Source: Reddybacter sp041277045
GTDB taxonomy: Bacteria; Pseudomonadota; Gammaproteobacteria; Pseudomonadales; Porticoccaceae
Reading direction: 5' to 3'
Assembly (NCBI GenBank): GCA_041277045.1
Contig: JBGFSY010000002.1
Span: 124,001 to 188,000, forward strand
DNA: 64,000 bases
This document shows positions 44,087-53,322 of the stretch, one piece after another. The first letter of the stretch is position 1, and each line of letters begins with the position of its first letter. The position numbers were made by a program, and so were the translations under genes. Under the pieces are notes generated by a model. The model was not told where the DNA came from, did not search any database, and saw only the letters and a program-made list of their open reading frames with translations.

Positions 44087-45165
44087 CGTGTTGGCCCTTC
44101 ATAGTGCTGATCTATCCACTGTTGGTAGGCGCCGCTGCTGACGTTTTCAACCCAGGCGCTATTGTTGATAAACCACCCGACGGTTTTCAGTAAGCCGCTA
44201 TCGAAGGTTTCCTGCGGCTGCCAGCCCAGCTCGCGCTGTATTTTACTGGCGTCGATGGCATAGCGTAAATCGTGACCGGGGCGGTCGGTGACATAGGTAA
44301 TGAGGTCAACGTAGTTTGCTACCCCAGCTGGTTTCTCTGGCGCCAGTTGTTCGAGTATTTGGCAAAGCGTGGTGACCACTTCGAGATTGGTTTTCTCGTT
44401 ATGACCGCCGATATTGTAGGTCACGCCAATCTGCCCCGTGCTTAATACGCAGTACAGGGCGCGAACGTGGTCTTCCACATACAGCCAGTCGCGAATTTGC
44501 TGACCGTCGCCGTAAATGGGCAAAGTTTTGCCCGCTAGCGCATTGAGAATCATCAGCGGGATAAGCTTTTCGGGGAAGTGGTTGGGGCCGTAATTATTGG
44601 AGCAATTGGTGATTAACACCGGGAAATCATAGGTGCGTTGCCAGGCTCTCACTAAATGGTCGGACGCCGCCTTGCTGGCGGAGTAGGGGGAACTGGGTGC
44701 GTAGGCCGTGTCTTCGGTGAACAGCAGGCCGGGTTCCAGGTCGCCGTACACTTCGTCGGTGGAAATATGGTGGAAGCGAAAGGCCGCTTTGCGCTCACCT
44801 TCCAGCCCATCCCAATACTGTCGTGCCGCTTCGAGCAGGGTGAAGGTACCGTTAATATTGGTCTCGATAAACGCAGCGGGGCCACTAATGGAGCGGTCGA
44901 CGTGACTCTCTGCGGCTAGGTGCATAATGGCGTCGGGCTGGTAGTGGGCGATCAGGCGTGTCATCGCCGCAGCGTCGCAAATATCTTCGCGCTCAAAGTG
45001 GTAGCGCTCGTTGCTGGCAACACTGGCCAGGGATTCGAGGTTGCCGGCGTAGGTGAGCTTGTCGACATTGATGACACGGCAGGGTGTTTCAGCGATCAAA
45101 TAGCGGATCAGGGCGGAGCCGATAAAGCCAGCACCGCCAGTAATTAAAATGGTTTTATCTGTCAT
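44083..45165 (-). CDS. rmlB: dTDP-glucose 4,6-dehydratase
   Basis: A 360-residue SDR that converts dTDP-glucose to the 4-keto-6-deoxy sugar with tightly bound NAD. KTILITGGAGFIGSALIRYL is the Rossmann loop, HLAAESHVDRSISGPAAFIETN is the family hallmark, HISTDEVYGDL and PYSASKAASDHLVRAW carry the catalytic Asp-Glu and Tyr-x3-Lys. The start could be ATG at 45177 or 45165. The second leaves room for the AAGGG ribosome binding site and matches the family length. It is the first gene of the rml operon and is divergent from galE. Confidence 0.95.
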   Translation of the reverse strand: MTDKTILITGGAGFIGSALIRYLIAETPCRVINVDKLTYAGNLESLASVASNERYHFEREDICDAAAMTRLIAHYQPDAIMHLAAESHVDRSISGPAAFIETNINGTFTLLEAARQYWDGLEGERKAAFRFHHISTDEVYGDLEPGLLFTEDTAYAPSSPYSASKAASDHLVRAWQRTYDFPVLITNCSNNYGPNHFPEKLIPLMILNALAGKTLPIYGDGQQIRDWLYVEDHVRALYCVLSTGQIGVTYNIGGHNEKTNLEVVTTLCQILEQLAPEKPAGVANYVDLITYVTDRPGHDLRYAIDASKIQRELGWQPQETFDSGLLKTVGWFINNSAWVENVSSGAYQQWIDQHYEGPTR

Positions 45166-45331
45166 TGACAGTGTCATCCCTTACGCTTGTGAGTTGTGTT
45201 TGTTTTTCAGCTCTTATCGCCGTTCAGAGCAGGGGGAATTGTAATATAATTTGCGGCTAGCGATTTTATTACCAGCACGTCAGGCCGCTGACTTACGTGT
45301 AGTGCTACTCAGTTATAGGAAGACCGCATTG

Positions 45332-46381
45332 ATGAATGGAAACAAAACAGTATTAGTCACTGGCGGGGCGGGTTATATCGGCAGTCACGCCTGTGTTGCC
45401 CTGCTCGATGCGGGCTATAAAATTGTAGTGATCGACAATCTGGTCAATAGCTCGCCCTTGTCGATGGCTAGAGTGAAGACCATTACCGGTAAGGACTTTG
45501 ATTTTATCGAAGGTGATATTTGCGATGCGCAAACCCTCGATACGCTATTTACCCAGTACTCAATTGATGCGGTTATGCACTTCGCCGGTTTAAAAGCGGT
45601 GGGCGAATCCTGCACAAACCCACTGCTGTACTACCAAAACAATGTGGCCGGCACATTGACGCTTTGCGAAGCGATGCAACGCTACGGCCTTGGCCGTATT
45701 ATTTTTAGCTCGTCGGCAACGGTTTATGGCGAACCCCATGCGGTGCCGATTGACGAATCATTCCCTCTGCAAACCACTAACCCCTACGGCGCATCAAAGA
45801 AAATGGTGGAAGATGTCTTTCGCGATTTGGCGGCGGCCGATCGCCTCAGTCAGTCAGACTTTTGGCGAGTGGGTTTACTGCGCTATTTTAATCCGGTTGG
45901 AGCCCACTCCAGTGGCATGATCGGTGAAGCGCCGAATGGCATCCCCAATAATTTACTGCCCTATATGCTGCAGGTGGCACTGGGTAAACAGTCCGAACTC
46001 ACCGTTTACGGCGACGACTACCCGACCCCCGATGGCACGGGCGTACGCGACTACATTCACGTTGTCGATCTTGTTGCTGGTCATGTCAAAGCGCTGCAGT
46101 ATTTGTTGGATGAAAATAATGATGCCGGTTGCCACACCTGGAATCTGGGCACCGGGCAGGGTTACTCGGTGCTGGAAATGATTACAGCCTTTGAAGCGGC
46201 AACCGCTGCCAAAGTCCCCTATAAAATAGCGCCGCGCCGCCCTGGCGATATTCCCGCCTGCTGGGCTGAGTCCGGTAAAGCGCAACGGGAAATCAATTGG
46301 CGTGCGGAGCAGAGTCTGCCGCAAATGATGAGAGATAGCTGGCACTGGCAGTGTCAGAATCCTGAGGGTTATGTCGAGTAG
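45332..46381 (+). CDS. galE: UDP-glucose 4-epimerase
   Basis: A 349-residue NAD-dependent epimerase that interconverts UDP-glucose and UDP-galactose (or the N-acetyl forms), supplying donors for the surface glycan. KTVLVTGGAGYIGSHACVALL is the nucleotide-binding motif, VMHFAGLKAVGESC is typical of GalE, SSSATVYGEP and NPYGASKKMVEDVF hold the catalytic Ser and Tyr-x3-Lys, and LRYFNPVGAHSSGMIGE follows. The frame is open from 45251, but ATG at 45332 with AGGAAG upstream matches the family N-terminus. It ends one base before the convergent CoA-transferase stop codon. Confidence 0.95.
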   Translation: MNGNKTVLVTGGAGYIGSHACVALLDAGYKIVVIDNLVNSSPLSMARVKTITGKDFDFIEGDICDAQTLDTLFTQYSIDAVMHFAGLKAVGESCTNPLLYYQNNVAGTLTLCEAMQRYGLGRIIFSSSATVYGEPHAVPIDESFPLQTTNPYGASKKMVEDVFRDLAAADRLSQSDFWRVGLLRYFNPVGAHSSGMIGEAPNGIPNNLLPYMLQVALGKQSELTVYGDDYPTPDGTGVRDYIHVVDLVAGHVKALQYLLDENNDAGCHTWNLGTGQGYSVLEMITAFEAATAAKVPYKIAPRRPGDIPACWAESGKAQREINWRAEQSLPQMMRDSWHWQCQNPEGYVE

Positions 46382-46382
46382 T

Positions 46383-47603
46383 TTAATACTCCCCGCTAAC
46401 CAACACCCCTGCCTCCACCAGCGCATCAATCTCCACATCACTACGTTTTAGAAAACCGCGCAATATTTCCCGGTTGTGCTCCCCTAGCATGGGAGCGCAG
46501 TAGTCGGGTTCTTCAGGATAGGCGCTGCTTTTTATCGGCATGCCGGGTATTTGAAATTCACCGGCGATGCGATCATTGACGGTGCGCACCGTGCCCCGTT
46601 CGACCAGGTGGGGGTAGCTCAAGGTTTCTTCGACGCTCAATATGGGTGCGCAGGGAATGCCGTGGTTTTCGAGGGTAGTGACGGCGCTGTGCACATCGGC
46701 AAAGGTGGCGAGCCATTCCTCGATGAGTTTGACCACTTCATCGCGACGCTCAAGACGGGCGGCATCGGTGGCGAAGTGTGGATCATCGATCAGCTCCGTT
46801 CGGTCCATGGCAGCACAGAGATCTGGCCAGTGATGCATAAAACCCATTAATACCAAATTGCCGCCCTTGCCGGTGAAAATACCCGCTGGGCAGAGGTAGC
46901 TAAGGTGGCGACCGGCGCGCATGGGTTTGATGGCGCCTTCACTGCCGCTGGCCTGGTGCACGTTGATTTCGTGACAGTGGTAGTAGCAGTCGAGTATGGC
47001 GATGTCGAGGTGTTGACCCTTGCCTGTGCGAGCACGATCGAGCAGGGCGGCGGCGATAGCGAAAGCACCGTGTACGCCGGTGCTGACATCGCCAATGCCG
47101 GCCAGTGGTATGTGCGGCGCTTCATCGGCCTCACCTATCATTGAGGTAATACCGGCATAGGCCTGGGCGATGTAGTCGTAACCGGGCTTGTGAGAGAGCG
47201 GCCCGGTTTGGCCAAGGGCGGAGATGGAGCAGAGAATAATATCGGACTTAAGCTCACACAGCTGGTCATAGCCCAGGCCAATGTCGGCCATGATGCCAGG
47301 CTTGAAATTTTCCACCACGGCATCGCAATGCGGCACCAGTTCTTTGATCAGTGCCAGCCCCTCCGGGTCGCGCAGGTTCACGCAGAGGCTTTTTTTATTG
47401 AGGCTTTGTTGAATGATGTAGAGACTGCGCTCGCCGCGAAGTTTAGATATGCCCCTGACCATATCGCCACTTGTGGCGGGTTCAACTTTAATCACCTCCC
47501 CACCCAGTTCGGCAAACATACGGGTACAACTCGGCCCGGCCAGCGCACGAGTAAGGTCGAGAATGCGGATGCCGCTCAACATATGTTCTTTGTTACTGGT
47601 CAT
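46383..47603 (-). CDS. Family III CoA-transferase (CaiB/BaiF type)
   Basis: A 406-residue enzyme that moves CoA between carboxylic acids. Typical features are LSGIRILDLTRALAGPSCTRMFAELGGEVIKVE at the N-terminus, NKKSLCVNLRDPEGLAL, AVVENFKPGIMADIGLGY, and AGIGDVSTGVHGAFAIAAALLDRARTGKGQHLDIAILD. The Asp in GIGDVSTG is at the place of the catalytic Asp. The substrate cannot be told. With the enoyl-CoA hydratase at 49894 it may feed products of the catabolic cluster into CoA-ester metabolism. Confidence 0.88.
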   Translation of the reverse strand: MTSNKEHMLSGIRILDLTRALAGPSCTRMFAELGGEVIKVEPATSGDMVRGISKLRGERSLYIIQQSLNKKSLCVNLRDPEGLALIKELVPHCDAVVENFKPGIMADIGLGYDQLCELKSDIILCSISALGQTGPLSHKPGYDYIAQAYAGITSMIGEADEAPHIPLAGIGDVSTGVHGAFAIAAALLDRARTGKGQHLDIAILDCYYHCHEINVHQASGSEGAIKPMRAGRHLSYLCPAGIFTGKGGNLVLMGFMHHWPDLCAAMDRTELIDDPHFATDAARLERRDEVVKLIEEWLATFADVHSAVTTLENHGIPCAPILSVEETLSYPHLVERGTVRTVNDRIAGEFQIPGMPIKSSAYPEEPDYCAPMLGEHNREILRGFLKRSDVEIDALVEAGVLVSGEY

Positions 47604-47793
47604 GTCTGTTGCTCCCTGAGTTATTATTGTTGTCGGGTGAAAGGTGATCCTTCATGGGCTGATACGGATGGCTTCTTTATTCTGTGAGTGAAAGTAACAG
47701 ATAAATGCTAGGTGTTGCATATGTGATTAAATCGGGTAAGTATGTTTAATAGCGATTACATATTGAGAACCAGCGATAAAAAAGGAAGGTGCT

Positions 47794-48468
47794 TTGTTGC
47801 ATTCAAAAAAGACGTTCAGTACATACCCCTTGTGGGTTATTAGCTTATTGGTTGTTCTCCTTGTGTTAAATACAGGTTGTGCTAAGCACCAGATTCATTC
47901 CTCGGTTAAATTTGAAAACATTGCCTTAACGGCGGATGATCTCGAAAGCTACGGTCTGGGTTTTATAACGCCTTCGACAGTGACTGGGCAAGAGCAGGAC
48001 ATACAGAGCCTGGCCTTCATTTTCGCCCGGGAGCTGGAAGATAGTCGGGCTGGGATTCACGTAGTCAGTCTGCCTGAAACACTCAGTGCTATTAATCGTG
48101 CCGACCTGGCCGATGAGTATAAGCAGATGTATATCGATTACAGCGATACGGGCATTTTCAAGCAGCCTTCACTCAAAAAGGTGGGGTATGTCGCGGGGGT
48201 TCGTTACCTGGCTCAATTGAAGCTTTCTGGCTTTGAACAGGGCTCGAAAGGACGTTTTGGTATGCTGGGTTGGCGTATGGTACAGACTAAACAGGCAAAT
48301 ATTCGCTTGTTCCTGCAAGTCTGGGATAGTGAAAACGGAGCCATAGTCTGGGAAGGCACCGAAGAGTTAATTTATTCCAATGACACATTCTCGGAGCAGC
48401 CAATAACCTTTCAGCTAGTCGTTGAAGAGGTGGCCCGTAATCTACTGAGTAAATTACTGCAAGAATAG
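47794..48468 (+). CDS. Hypothetical lipoprotein
   Basis: A 224-residue protein with a lipoprotein signal: a hydrophobic stretch followed by VLNTGCAKH, where the Cys at about residue 29 would be lipidated. The mature part (LTADDLESYGLGFITPSTV, VRYLAQLKLSGFEQGSKGRFGMLGWRMV, IRLFLQVWDSENGAIVWEGTEELIY) resembles lipoproteins of the periplasmic GNA1162/CsgG-like class that show a VWD...G.IVWEG motif. The start is TTG at 47794 or 47797, after AAGGAAGG. The gene stands alone between minus-strand neighbours. The function is unknown. Confidence 0.7.
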   Translation: MLHSKKTFSTYPLWVISLLVVLLVLNTGCAKHQIHSSVKFENIALTADDLESYGLGFITPSTVTGQEQDIQSLAFIFARELEDSRAGIHVVSLPETLSAINRADLADEYKQMYIDYSDTGIFKQPSLKKVGYVAGVRYLAQLKLSGFEQGSKGRFGMLGWRMVQTKQANIRLFLQVWDSENGAIVWEGTEELIYSNDTFSEQPITFQLVVEEVARNLLSKLLQE

Positions 48469-48492
48469 TTTTTTTTGGTTTTTACGAGCTGT

Positions 48493-49860
48493 TTAGCTTC
48501 GTACGTTCTGCACAAACATAAGAATAATTAACAGCGGGCAGACAAAGCGGATATAGCCCGGCCAGATTTTCCAGAACTGGCTGTTCTCGGCTCCGGCAAA
48601 ACCCGCACTGATTTCCTTCAGTAATTTATCACGGTGTAGTACCCAGCCGGCAAACAGGCAAAGCATAACGCCGAGCAGGGGTTGGCTGTATGTAGTGGTG
48701 AGGCTAACCACCCCGGCGAATAGCTGACTAAAGTTGTTAAGGATTAGCAGGCTAAACCCAAAGATGATGCTGGCCACGAGCCAGGTAGCGCGATAGCGAC
48801 TTATTTTAAAGCGTTCGAGCACAAAGGTAACCGGTACTTCGAGCATGGAAATTGATGAGGTTAGTGCGGCAATGGTCAGCAGTAAAAAGAAAACCAGGCC
48901 AATAAAAGCACCGCCAAAACCGAGTGAATTAAACAGGCTGGGCAGGGTTTGCAGGATTAAATCGGGTCCGGCGATTAGCGTGTTTTCACTACTGTAGATT
49001 GCTATGCCCCGGTGCTGGGCAACGAACATTGCGGGAATAATTAACAGACCAGCGAGAAAGGCAATGCCGCTATCAATTAGTGCAACGTAAGCCCCGGTGA
49101 GCGGCAGGTTGTCAGTTTTACTCACGTAAGAGCCATAAACCAGCATGGTGCCGACGCCGAGGGAGAGGGAGAAAAAGGCCTGGCCCATGGCGCTGGTGAG
49201 TAGGATGGGATCGGTGATGAGGCTGAAATCAGGCAGTAGATAAAGGCGCAGGCCTTCCATCGCGCCGGGCAGGGTGAGCACGGTAGCGACCAGGCCGAGC
49301 ATCAGTAATACCAGAGCCGGCATGAGCCGGGTTGACCAGCGCTCAATACCATCTTTGACACCGCGAGCGACAACGCTTGCGGTGAGTAGGGAAAACAATC
49401 CGCAGAAAAAAACATCGCGAAGCAAGCTCGACTGTGTGAGCCAGTTTGCCGCTGGTTCCTGGCCGCTAATGTCTGCCAGTGCAGCGGCCGCCTGGGCCAT
49501 TAACCAGCCGGCAACGATAGCGTAAAAGCTGAGAATCAAACTGGCGATCACTACCCCGTACAGCCCCGTAGCCCGGCCGATCATTTTCAGGACGGGTTTT
49601 GTTGTCAGTTGGGGCAGGGCACCGACCATGTTGTGCCGGGTGTGTCGGCCTATTATCAGTTCAGCCATTAAGGCGGGATAGGCGAGTAGGAAGGTGAGAA
49701 CAAGATAAACCAGTACAAATGCGCCCCCACCGTGGCTGGCAGTTTGGGTTGGGAAGCCCCAAATATTGCCGAGCCCAACAGCGGAACCGGTCGCTGCGGT
49801 GATAAAACCGAAGCGAGAGGAAAACTGTCCGCGCTCGCTAGCCACGCTTTTTACCGCCAT
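48493..49860 (-). CDS. Sodium-dependent transporter of the NSS family
   Basis: A 455-residue polytopic protein with 11 or 12 membrane helices of the LeuT fold. SSRFGFITAATGSAVGLGNIWGFPTQTASHGGGAFVLVYLVL (helix 1) contains the unwound GSAVGLGN stretch that binds substrate and sodium. QAFFSLSLGVGTMLVYGSYVS corresponds to helix 6, and LTSSISMLEVPVTFV to helix 8 with its sodium-site Ser residues. It should import an amino acid or a related compound with sodium. The presence of a Na-coupled symporter is in line with a marine host. Confidence 0.88.
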   Translation of the reverse strand: MAVKSVASERGQFSSRFGFITAATGSAVGLGNIWGFPTQTASHGGGAFVLVYLVLTFLLAYPALMAELIIGRHTRHNMVGALPQLTTKPVLKMIGRATGLYGVVIASLILSFYAIVAGWLMAQAAAALADISGQEPAANWLTQSSLLRDVFFCGLFSLLTASVVARGVKDGIERWSTRLMPALVLLMLGLVATVLTLPGAMEGLRLYLLPDFSLITDPILLTSAMGQAFFSLSLGVGTMLVYGSYVSKTDNLPLTGAYVALIDSGIAFLAGLLIIPAMFVAQHRGIAIYSSENTLIAGPDLILQTLPSLFNSLGFGGAFIGLVFFLLLTIAALTSSISMLEVPVTFVLERFKISRYRATWLVASIIFGFSLLILNNFSQLFAGVVSLTTTYSQPLLGVMLCLFAGWVLHRDKLLKEISAGFAGAENSQFWKIWPGYIRFVCPLLIILMFVQNVRS

Positions 49861-49893
49861 TGTGAGTAAGCCTGAGTTGGTGGACGCGGTTAT

Positions 49894-50655
49894 TTATTTG
49901 AAAACGGGTTTGCGTTTTTCTCTAAAGGCTGTGACGCCCTCTTTGGTGTCGTCATCGAGGAACAGGAAGGGCATAACATCTTTGGCGTAGGTCAGGTCGT
50001 CGCCACCGAGTTCGCGATTGTAGATCGACTTGGCGTAGCGAATGGCCATTTGCGGTTTGCTGGCCAGCTGGTCGGCTAGTGCATAAGCTTCTTCAAGTAA
50101 TTGCTCGTGAGGTACAACCTTCAGTACTAGCCCTAAGTCTTTCGCCTCTTCGGCACTGAGTTTTACCCCGGTCATGCTCAGGTATTTGGCCTGCTGGCGG
50201 CCGACTAATTTATTGAGCCGAGCGATGGCAAAGCCGGGTAGCAGACCGAGCTGGATTTCCGGCACCGAAAACTTGGCTTGTTCGGAGGCAATAATAAAGT
50301 CGCAGGCGATGGATATTTCAAAGCCGCCGCCAAAAGCGTAGCCATTCACCGCGGCAATGACGGGCTTGTTGATTTGCTCGGGCAGGGCGAGGATGTCGAG
50401 CACCTCGTCAATAAAGTTTTTGGCGTAGGTGGAGGTGAATTCAAAGCCGCTGATGTCAGCACCCGCACAGAAGGATTTTCCGCCAGCCCCGGTGAGTACG
50501 ATGACGCGAACACTATCGTCATGGCGCGCCTGATTCAGGGCTTTACAAAAGCCAGAACGAATACCTGTGCTCAGGGCGTTGAGCTTATCGGGCTCGTCGA
50601 AAGTGATAAGGGCGGTGCTACCGTTGGTTTCGTAATTAACGCTGTCAAATCGCAT
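49894..50655 (-). CDS. Enoyl-CoA hydratase/isomerase (crotonase) family protein
   Basis: A 253-residue crotonase. VIVLTGAGGKSFCAGADISGF forms one half of the oxyanion hole, AVNGYAFGGGFEISIACDFIIAS the other half with the first catalytic Glu, and FSVPEIQLGLLPGFA holds the second catalytic Glu. Both Glu residues are present, so hydration of an enoyl-CoA is plausible. LGRQQAKYLSMTGVKLSAEEAKDLGLV is the usual C-terminal part. It may process CoA thioesters from the neighbouring catabolic cluster or from fatty acids. Confidence 0.9.
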   Translation of the reverse strand: MRFDSVNYETNGSTALITFDEPDKLNALSTGIRSGFCKALNQARHDDSVRVIVLTGAGGKSFCAGADISGFEFTSTYAKNFIDEVLDILALPEQINKPVIAAVNGYAFGGGFEISIACDFIIASEQAKFSVPEIQLGLLPGFAIARLNKLVGRQQAKYLSMTGVKLSAEEAKDLGLVLKVVPHEQLLEEAYALADQLASKPQMAIRYAKSIYNRELGGDDLTYAKDVMPFLFLDDDTKEGVTAFREKRKPVFK

Positions 50656-50813
50656 GGGGTCGGCCTTTTGGTAGTGGTTCGTTGATGCTAAGGGATGCTG
50701 GTATCAAGCTTGATTGGGGTGGAGTTAATTGTGGTGAGATAGTGCAACATTCTGTGCAGGGCTGACAAGTATCAGTCCCATGCAGAATTTAGCCGGTGAT
50801 TAAATGGGGCTGT

Positions 50814-51922
50814 TTATTTTGGTGTTTGTTTGGCCAGATGGCCCTTAATCGTTTCTAGAAAGCCTTCCAGAATAGAGTAACCGAGAGGCACTACCACCAG
50901 TGTCAGAAGGGTGGATGACACATGCCACCAATTACCGCGACGGGTAGCGGGCCGTTGGTTTCGTGTCCGGCACCAAACCCCATCGCCGCTGGCAACATGG
51001 CCAAAATAACCGTGAAGGGGGTCATCAATACTGGGTGCAGGTGAATCGGGCAGGCGTCGATCAGAGCTTCATCGATGGACTTGCCGTTTGCGCGACGCTG
51101 CTTGGTCAGGTCGATCAGCAGAATGGCGTTTTTGGTCACCAGCCCAACCAGTAACACCAGACCAATCATTGAATAGGTATTCAAGGTGTTGTTGGTTAAC
51201 CAGAGCAGGGCGATGCCGCCGATCATGGCTAGTGGTTGGGCGGTCATAATAATTAAGGGCTGCAAAAACGAATTGAACTGGCTGGCCAGCACCATGTAGA
51301 GCAGAACCGTGGCCAGGGTGAAAGCGAAGATTATATTGCTGGCGGTTTTGCCGAATTCCTCAGCCTGGCCTTTAAAAGCCAAGGTGTAGCCAACGGGCAG
51401 GATCTCTTCCGACAGCTGTCTGACCGTATCAATGGCTTCAGCCAGAGGTAGTTTGAGCTTGCCGTAAAAAGCCGCTGAATAACGCAGATCCAGGTGCGAA
51501 ATCGATGCTGTCCCCAGAGTTTCCTCCAGGTGGGCAACGGTGTCGATGCGGATCATGGTGCCAGTGCGCGAGCGTAGGTAAATGCGATCGAGGTCATCTG
51601 TCGATTGAAAATAACCCTCAGCGGCTTTAATACGCACGTCGTAGCGTTCACCATCGCCGCGATCATCATTGAATTTGGCGACATCTATACCGCCGATCAT
51701 CACGTTAACCGCCTCGGCAATATCTCTGCTGGAAAAGCCCAGGTCGGCGGCGCGGGTGCTATCGACACACAACTGGTATTGGGGCAGGGCGAGGTCGATA
51801 TAGGCAATGCCATCCACCACCGACAGTTTCTCTTCGAGTGAATAGCCGATGACACCAAAGAGGATGAGCACCGCCGACAACATGCTTGTTAGCACGTGAC
51901 GATGGATAGGGGGCAGGTTCAG
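50814..51922 (-). pseudogene. RND efflux transporter remnant (internal deletion, frameshift, lost start)
   Basis: The remnant begins with the N-terminal helix of an RND pump (HRHVLTSMLSAVLILFGVIGYS) and jumps directly to the second porter region (SVVDGIAYIDLALPQYQLCVDSTRAADLGFS). More than half of the normal protein of about 1030 residues is therefore missing. The C-terminal half is readable: FAFTLATVLLYMVLASQFNSFLQPLIIM, LLVGLVTKNAILLIDL and LPAAMGFGAGHETNGPLPVAVIGGM. Then the frame breaks into CHPPF and a stop. The lost end, STLLTLVVVPLGYSILEGF, continues in another frame to TAA at 50814. The expected ATG at 51922 has become CTG. It overlaps the stop of the upstream gene as CTGA, where ATGA would be usual. 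Confidence 0.85.
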
Positions 51923-52785
51923 GGTTTGTTTGCCCCGCTAACAGTCACCGGTGAGCCGTCGGTGAGAAAGCCTGCGCCATTGATGGCAATGGTTTCCCCG
52001 TCTTCTAGCCCAGTGGTAATTTCGATGTTGGCACCGAGGTATTCACTAGTAGCAACAATTTTTTGATGGGCGATGCCTTGGGCACAAGGATGGCATTGTC
52101 ACGGGTGGAGATAATGATTTCACCCGTGACACTGGCTCCCGGTTGTCAGGGGCCAGGGTTGTCGATAATGGTGAGGATATCGATTGCCCGGTTGCTAGAG
52201 CCGACCGTGGGTCTAATTTACTGTATCGAGCTTTCGACAGTGATATCGGGTGCCAAAGGTGAGAGCAGTCTGAGCTTGAGCCCCAGGGTTAGTTTATTAG
52301 TTAGAGTTTCAGATAGTGGGAAGTGAGCCGCGCCTTTGCTTCGTCGTAGCGGTCGATGGAAATGAGCTTGTCTTCAATTAATTTGGTAAAGCGTTTCACC
52401 GTGCGGCGTTGGTTTCTCGCCAGGGCCTCAAGTTGGGCGACCTCGGCATCAGCAGTCTGGGCGGCGATGGCGTAATCCTCGGTATCGAACTCGGCGAGCA
52501 GCTGTCCAGGCATAACGTGCTGACCGGTAATGACGAAGCCACCGATGTGGCGTCCTTCAATCTCGGCAGAGACTTCGGGTCTGATGATGCTTTCCAGGGA
52601 ACCGACGGAGTGTTCGATGACTTTAATGGTTGTGGTTTTGATTAGGGTAGTGCTGATAATCGTTGCCTTAGGGGCGGGTTTTGACTTGGCTGCTGATTCG
52701 AGTTCTGCGCCTTTGTCGTCCCCGCAGCCTGATAGCAACAATGTTAGGCAAGGGCAGATAGCCATATGCGGAAGTTCACACTCAT
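51919..52785 (-). pseudogene. RND periplasmic adaptor (membrane fusion protein) remnant
   Basis: The gene probably began at ATG 52785, after AAAGGA, with MSVNFRIWLSALA. A frameshift there moves the lipoprotein signal (LTLLLSGCGDD) into the frame that starts at ATG 52765. That frame continues through ISTTLIKTTTIKVIEHSVGSLESI and GQHVMPGQLLAEFDTEDY, then stops after LTSHYLKL at 52301. Further down, GASVTGEIIISTRDNAILVPKASP and GLEDGETIAINGAGFLTDGSPVTVSGANKP are readable in two different frames, ending with TGA at 51919. At least three frameshifts are needed to join the parts. The order adaptor-pump is typical of an RND operon. Confidence 0.85.
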
Positions 52786-53322
52786 ATTAATCCTTTGCTA
52801 AATATCTGTCCTGTATGTCGAGCCAAACAAGCTCGGCAGCAAGTCGGTAAATGCAATTTTGCGGGTAAAAGGCACGAGTTTGTGTGTCTGGGTTTTGGGT
52901 AGTCGTGTGGTTGCGATATTTTAAAAAATCAATTTTTGTACTCTTGCCCGGCAGGGTCGAGAGTGTGCTCGTTACTGCCATTTGGAGAGTTAATTTGCCC
53001 AAATGGTACCATATAGTACCCTTTGGTATAAGAATCTTTAACCATGGGTAGTAACGCTCGGGCTTAAGTCAAGATTCTAAGCCGTTAATTTAGTTGATCT
53101 AGAACATTTTGCAGGCAGAGTATTAGCTTGCTAAGGGTTATTCCTCTATGTTTGAATTAAGGCAATAATTATTTTTTTTATTTTCATGGACCCTTGGCTG
53201 AGGCTTTTAAAGCACGTATTACGGGGTGTTTTGACCACGAGCATTGGCCTTACTGATCGCTGTATTAGCGGCTGATTCAATTAAGTACTTTTTTAACTAA
53301 CTATTATTTTAAGGGGAAACCA
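52786..53322. other. Divergent intergenic region between the dead efflux operon and the catabolic cluster
   Basis: This 537-base region has no supported gene. A 71-codon frame on the minus strand (52787-53002) looks like random coding. It contains an operator-like palindrome at 53005-53020, long AT-rich tracts around 53165-53190, and the ribosome binding site AAGGGG just before the TTG start of the hydrolase. It should contain the promoter of the hydrolase-monooxygenase operon. Confidence 0.5.
53005..53020. promoter_or_regulatory. Operator-like palindrome GGTACCATATAGTACC
   Basis: Fourteen of 16 bases match the reverse complement, and a related half-site, TTGGTATAA, follows at 53024-53032. 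TetR-type regulators of RND pumps often bind palindromes of this length in such a position. The site lies 220 bases upstream of the efflux adaptor start and about 300 bases upstream of the hydrolase start. No regulator gene is next to it, so it may be a leftover of the lost pump control or an operator for the catabolic genes. Confidence 0.4.

Noticed and set aside
1885..45165. Classical exosortase/PEP-CTERM system
   Set aside because: The ligase resembles the exosortase-A-associated family, but no exosortase gene or protein with a PEP-CTERM tail is found in the window.
52787..53002. 71-codon open frame on the minus strand as a remnant of a TetR regulator
   Set aside because: No helix-turn-helix pattern or other family feature is visible, and the frame overlaps the likely promoter region.
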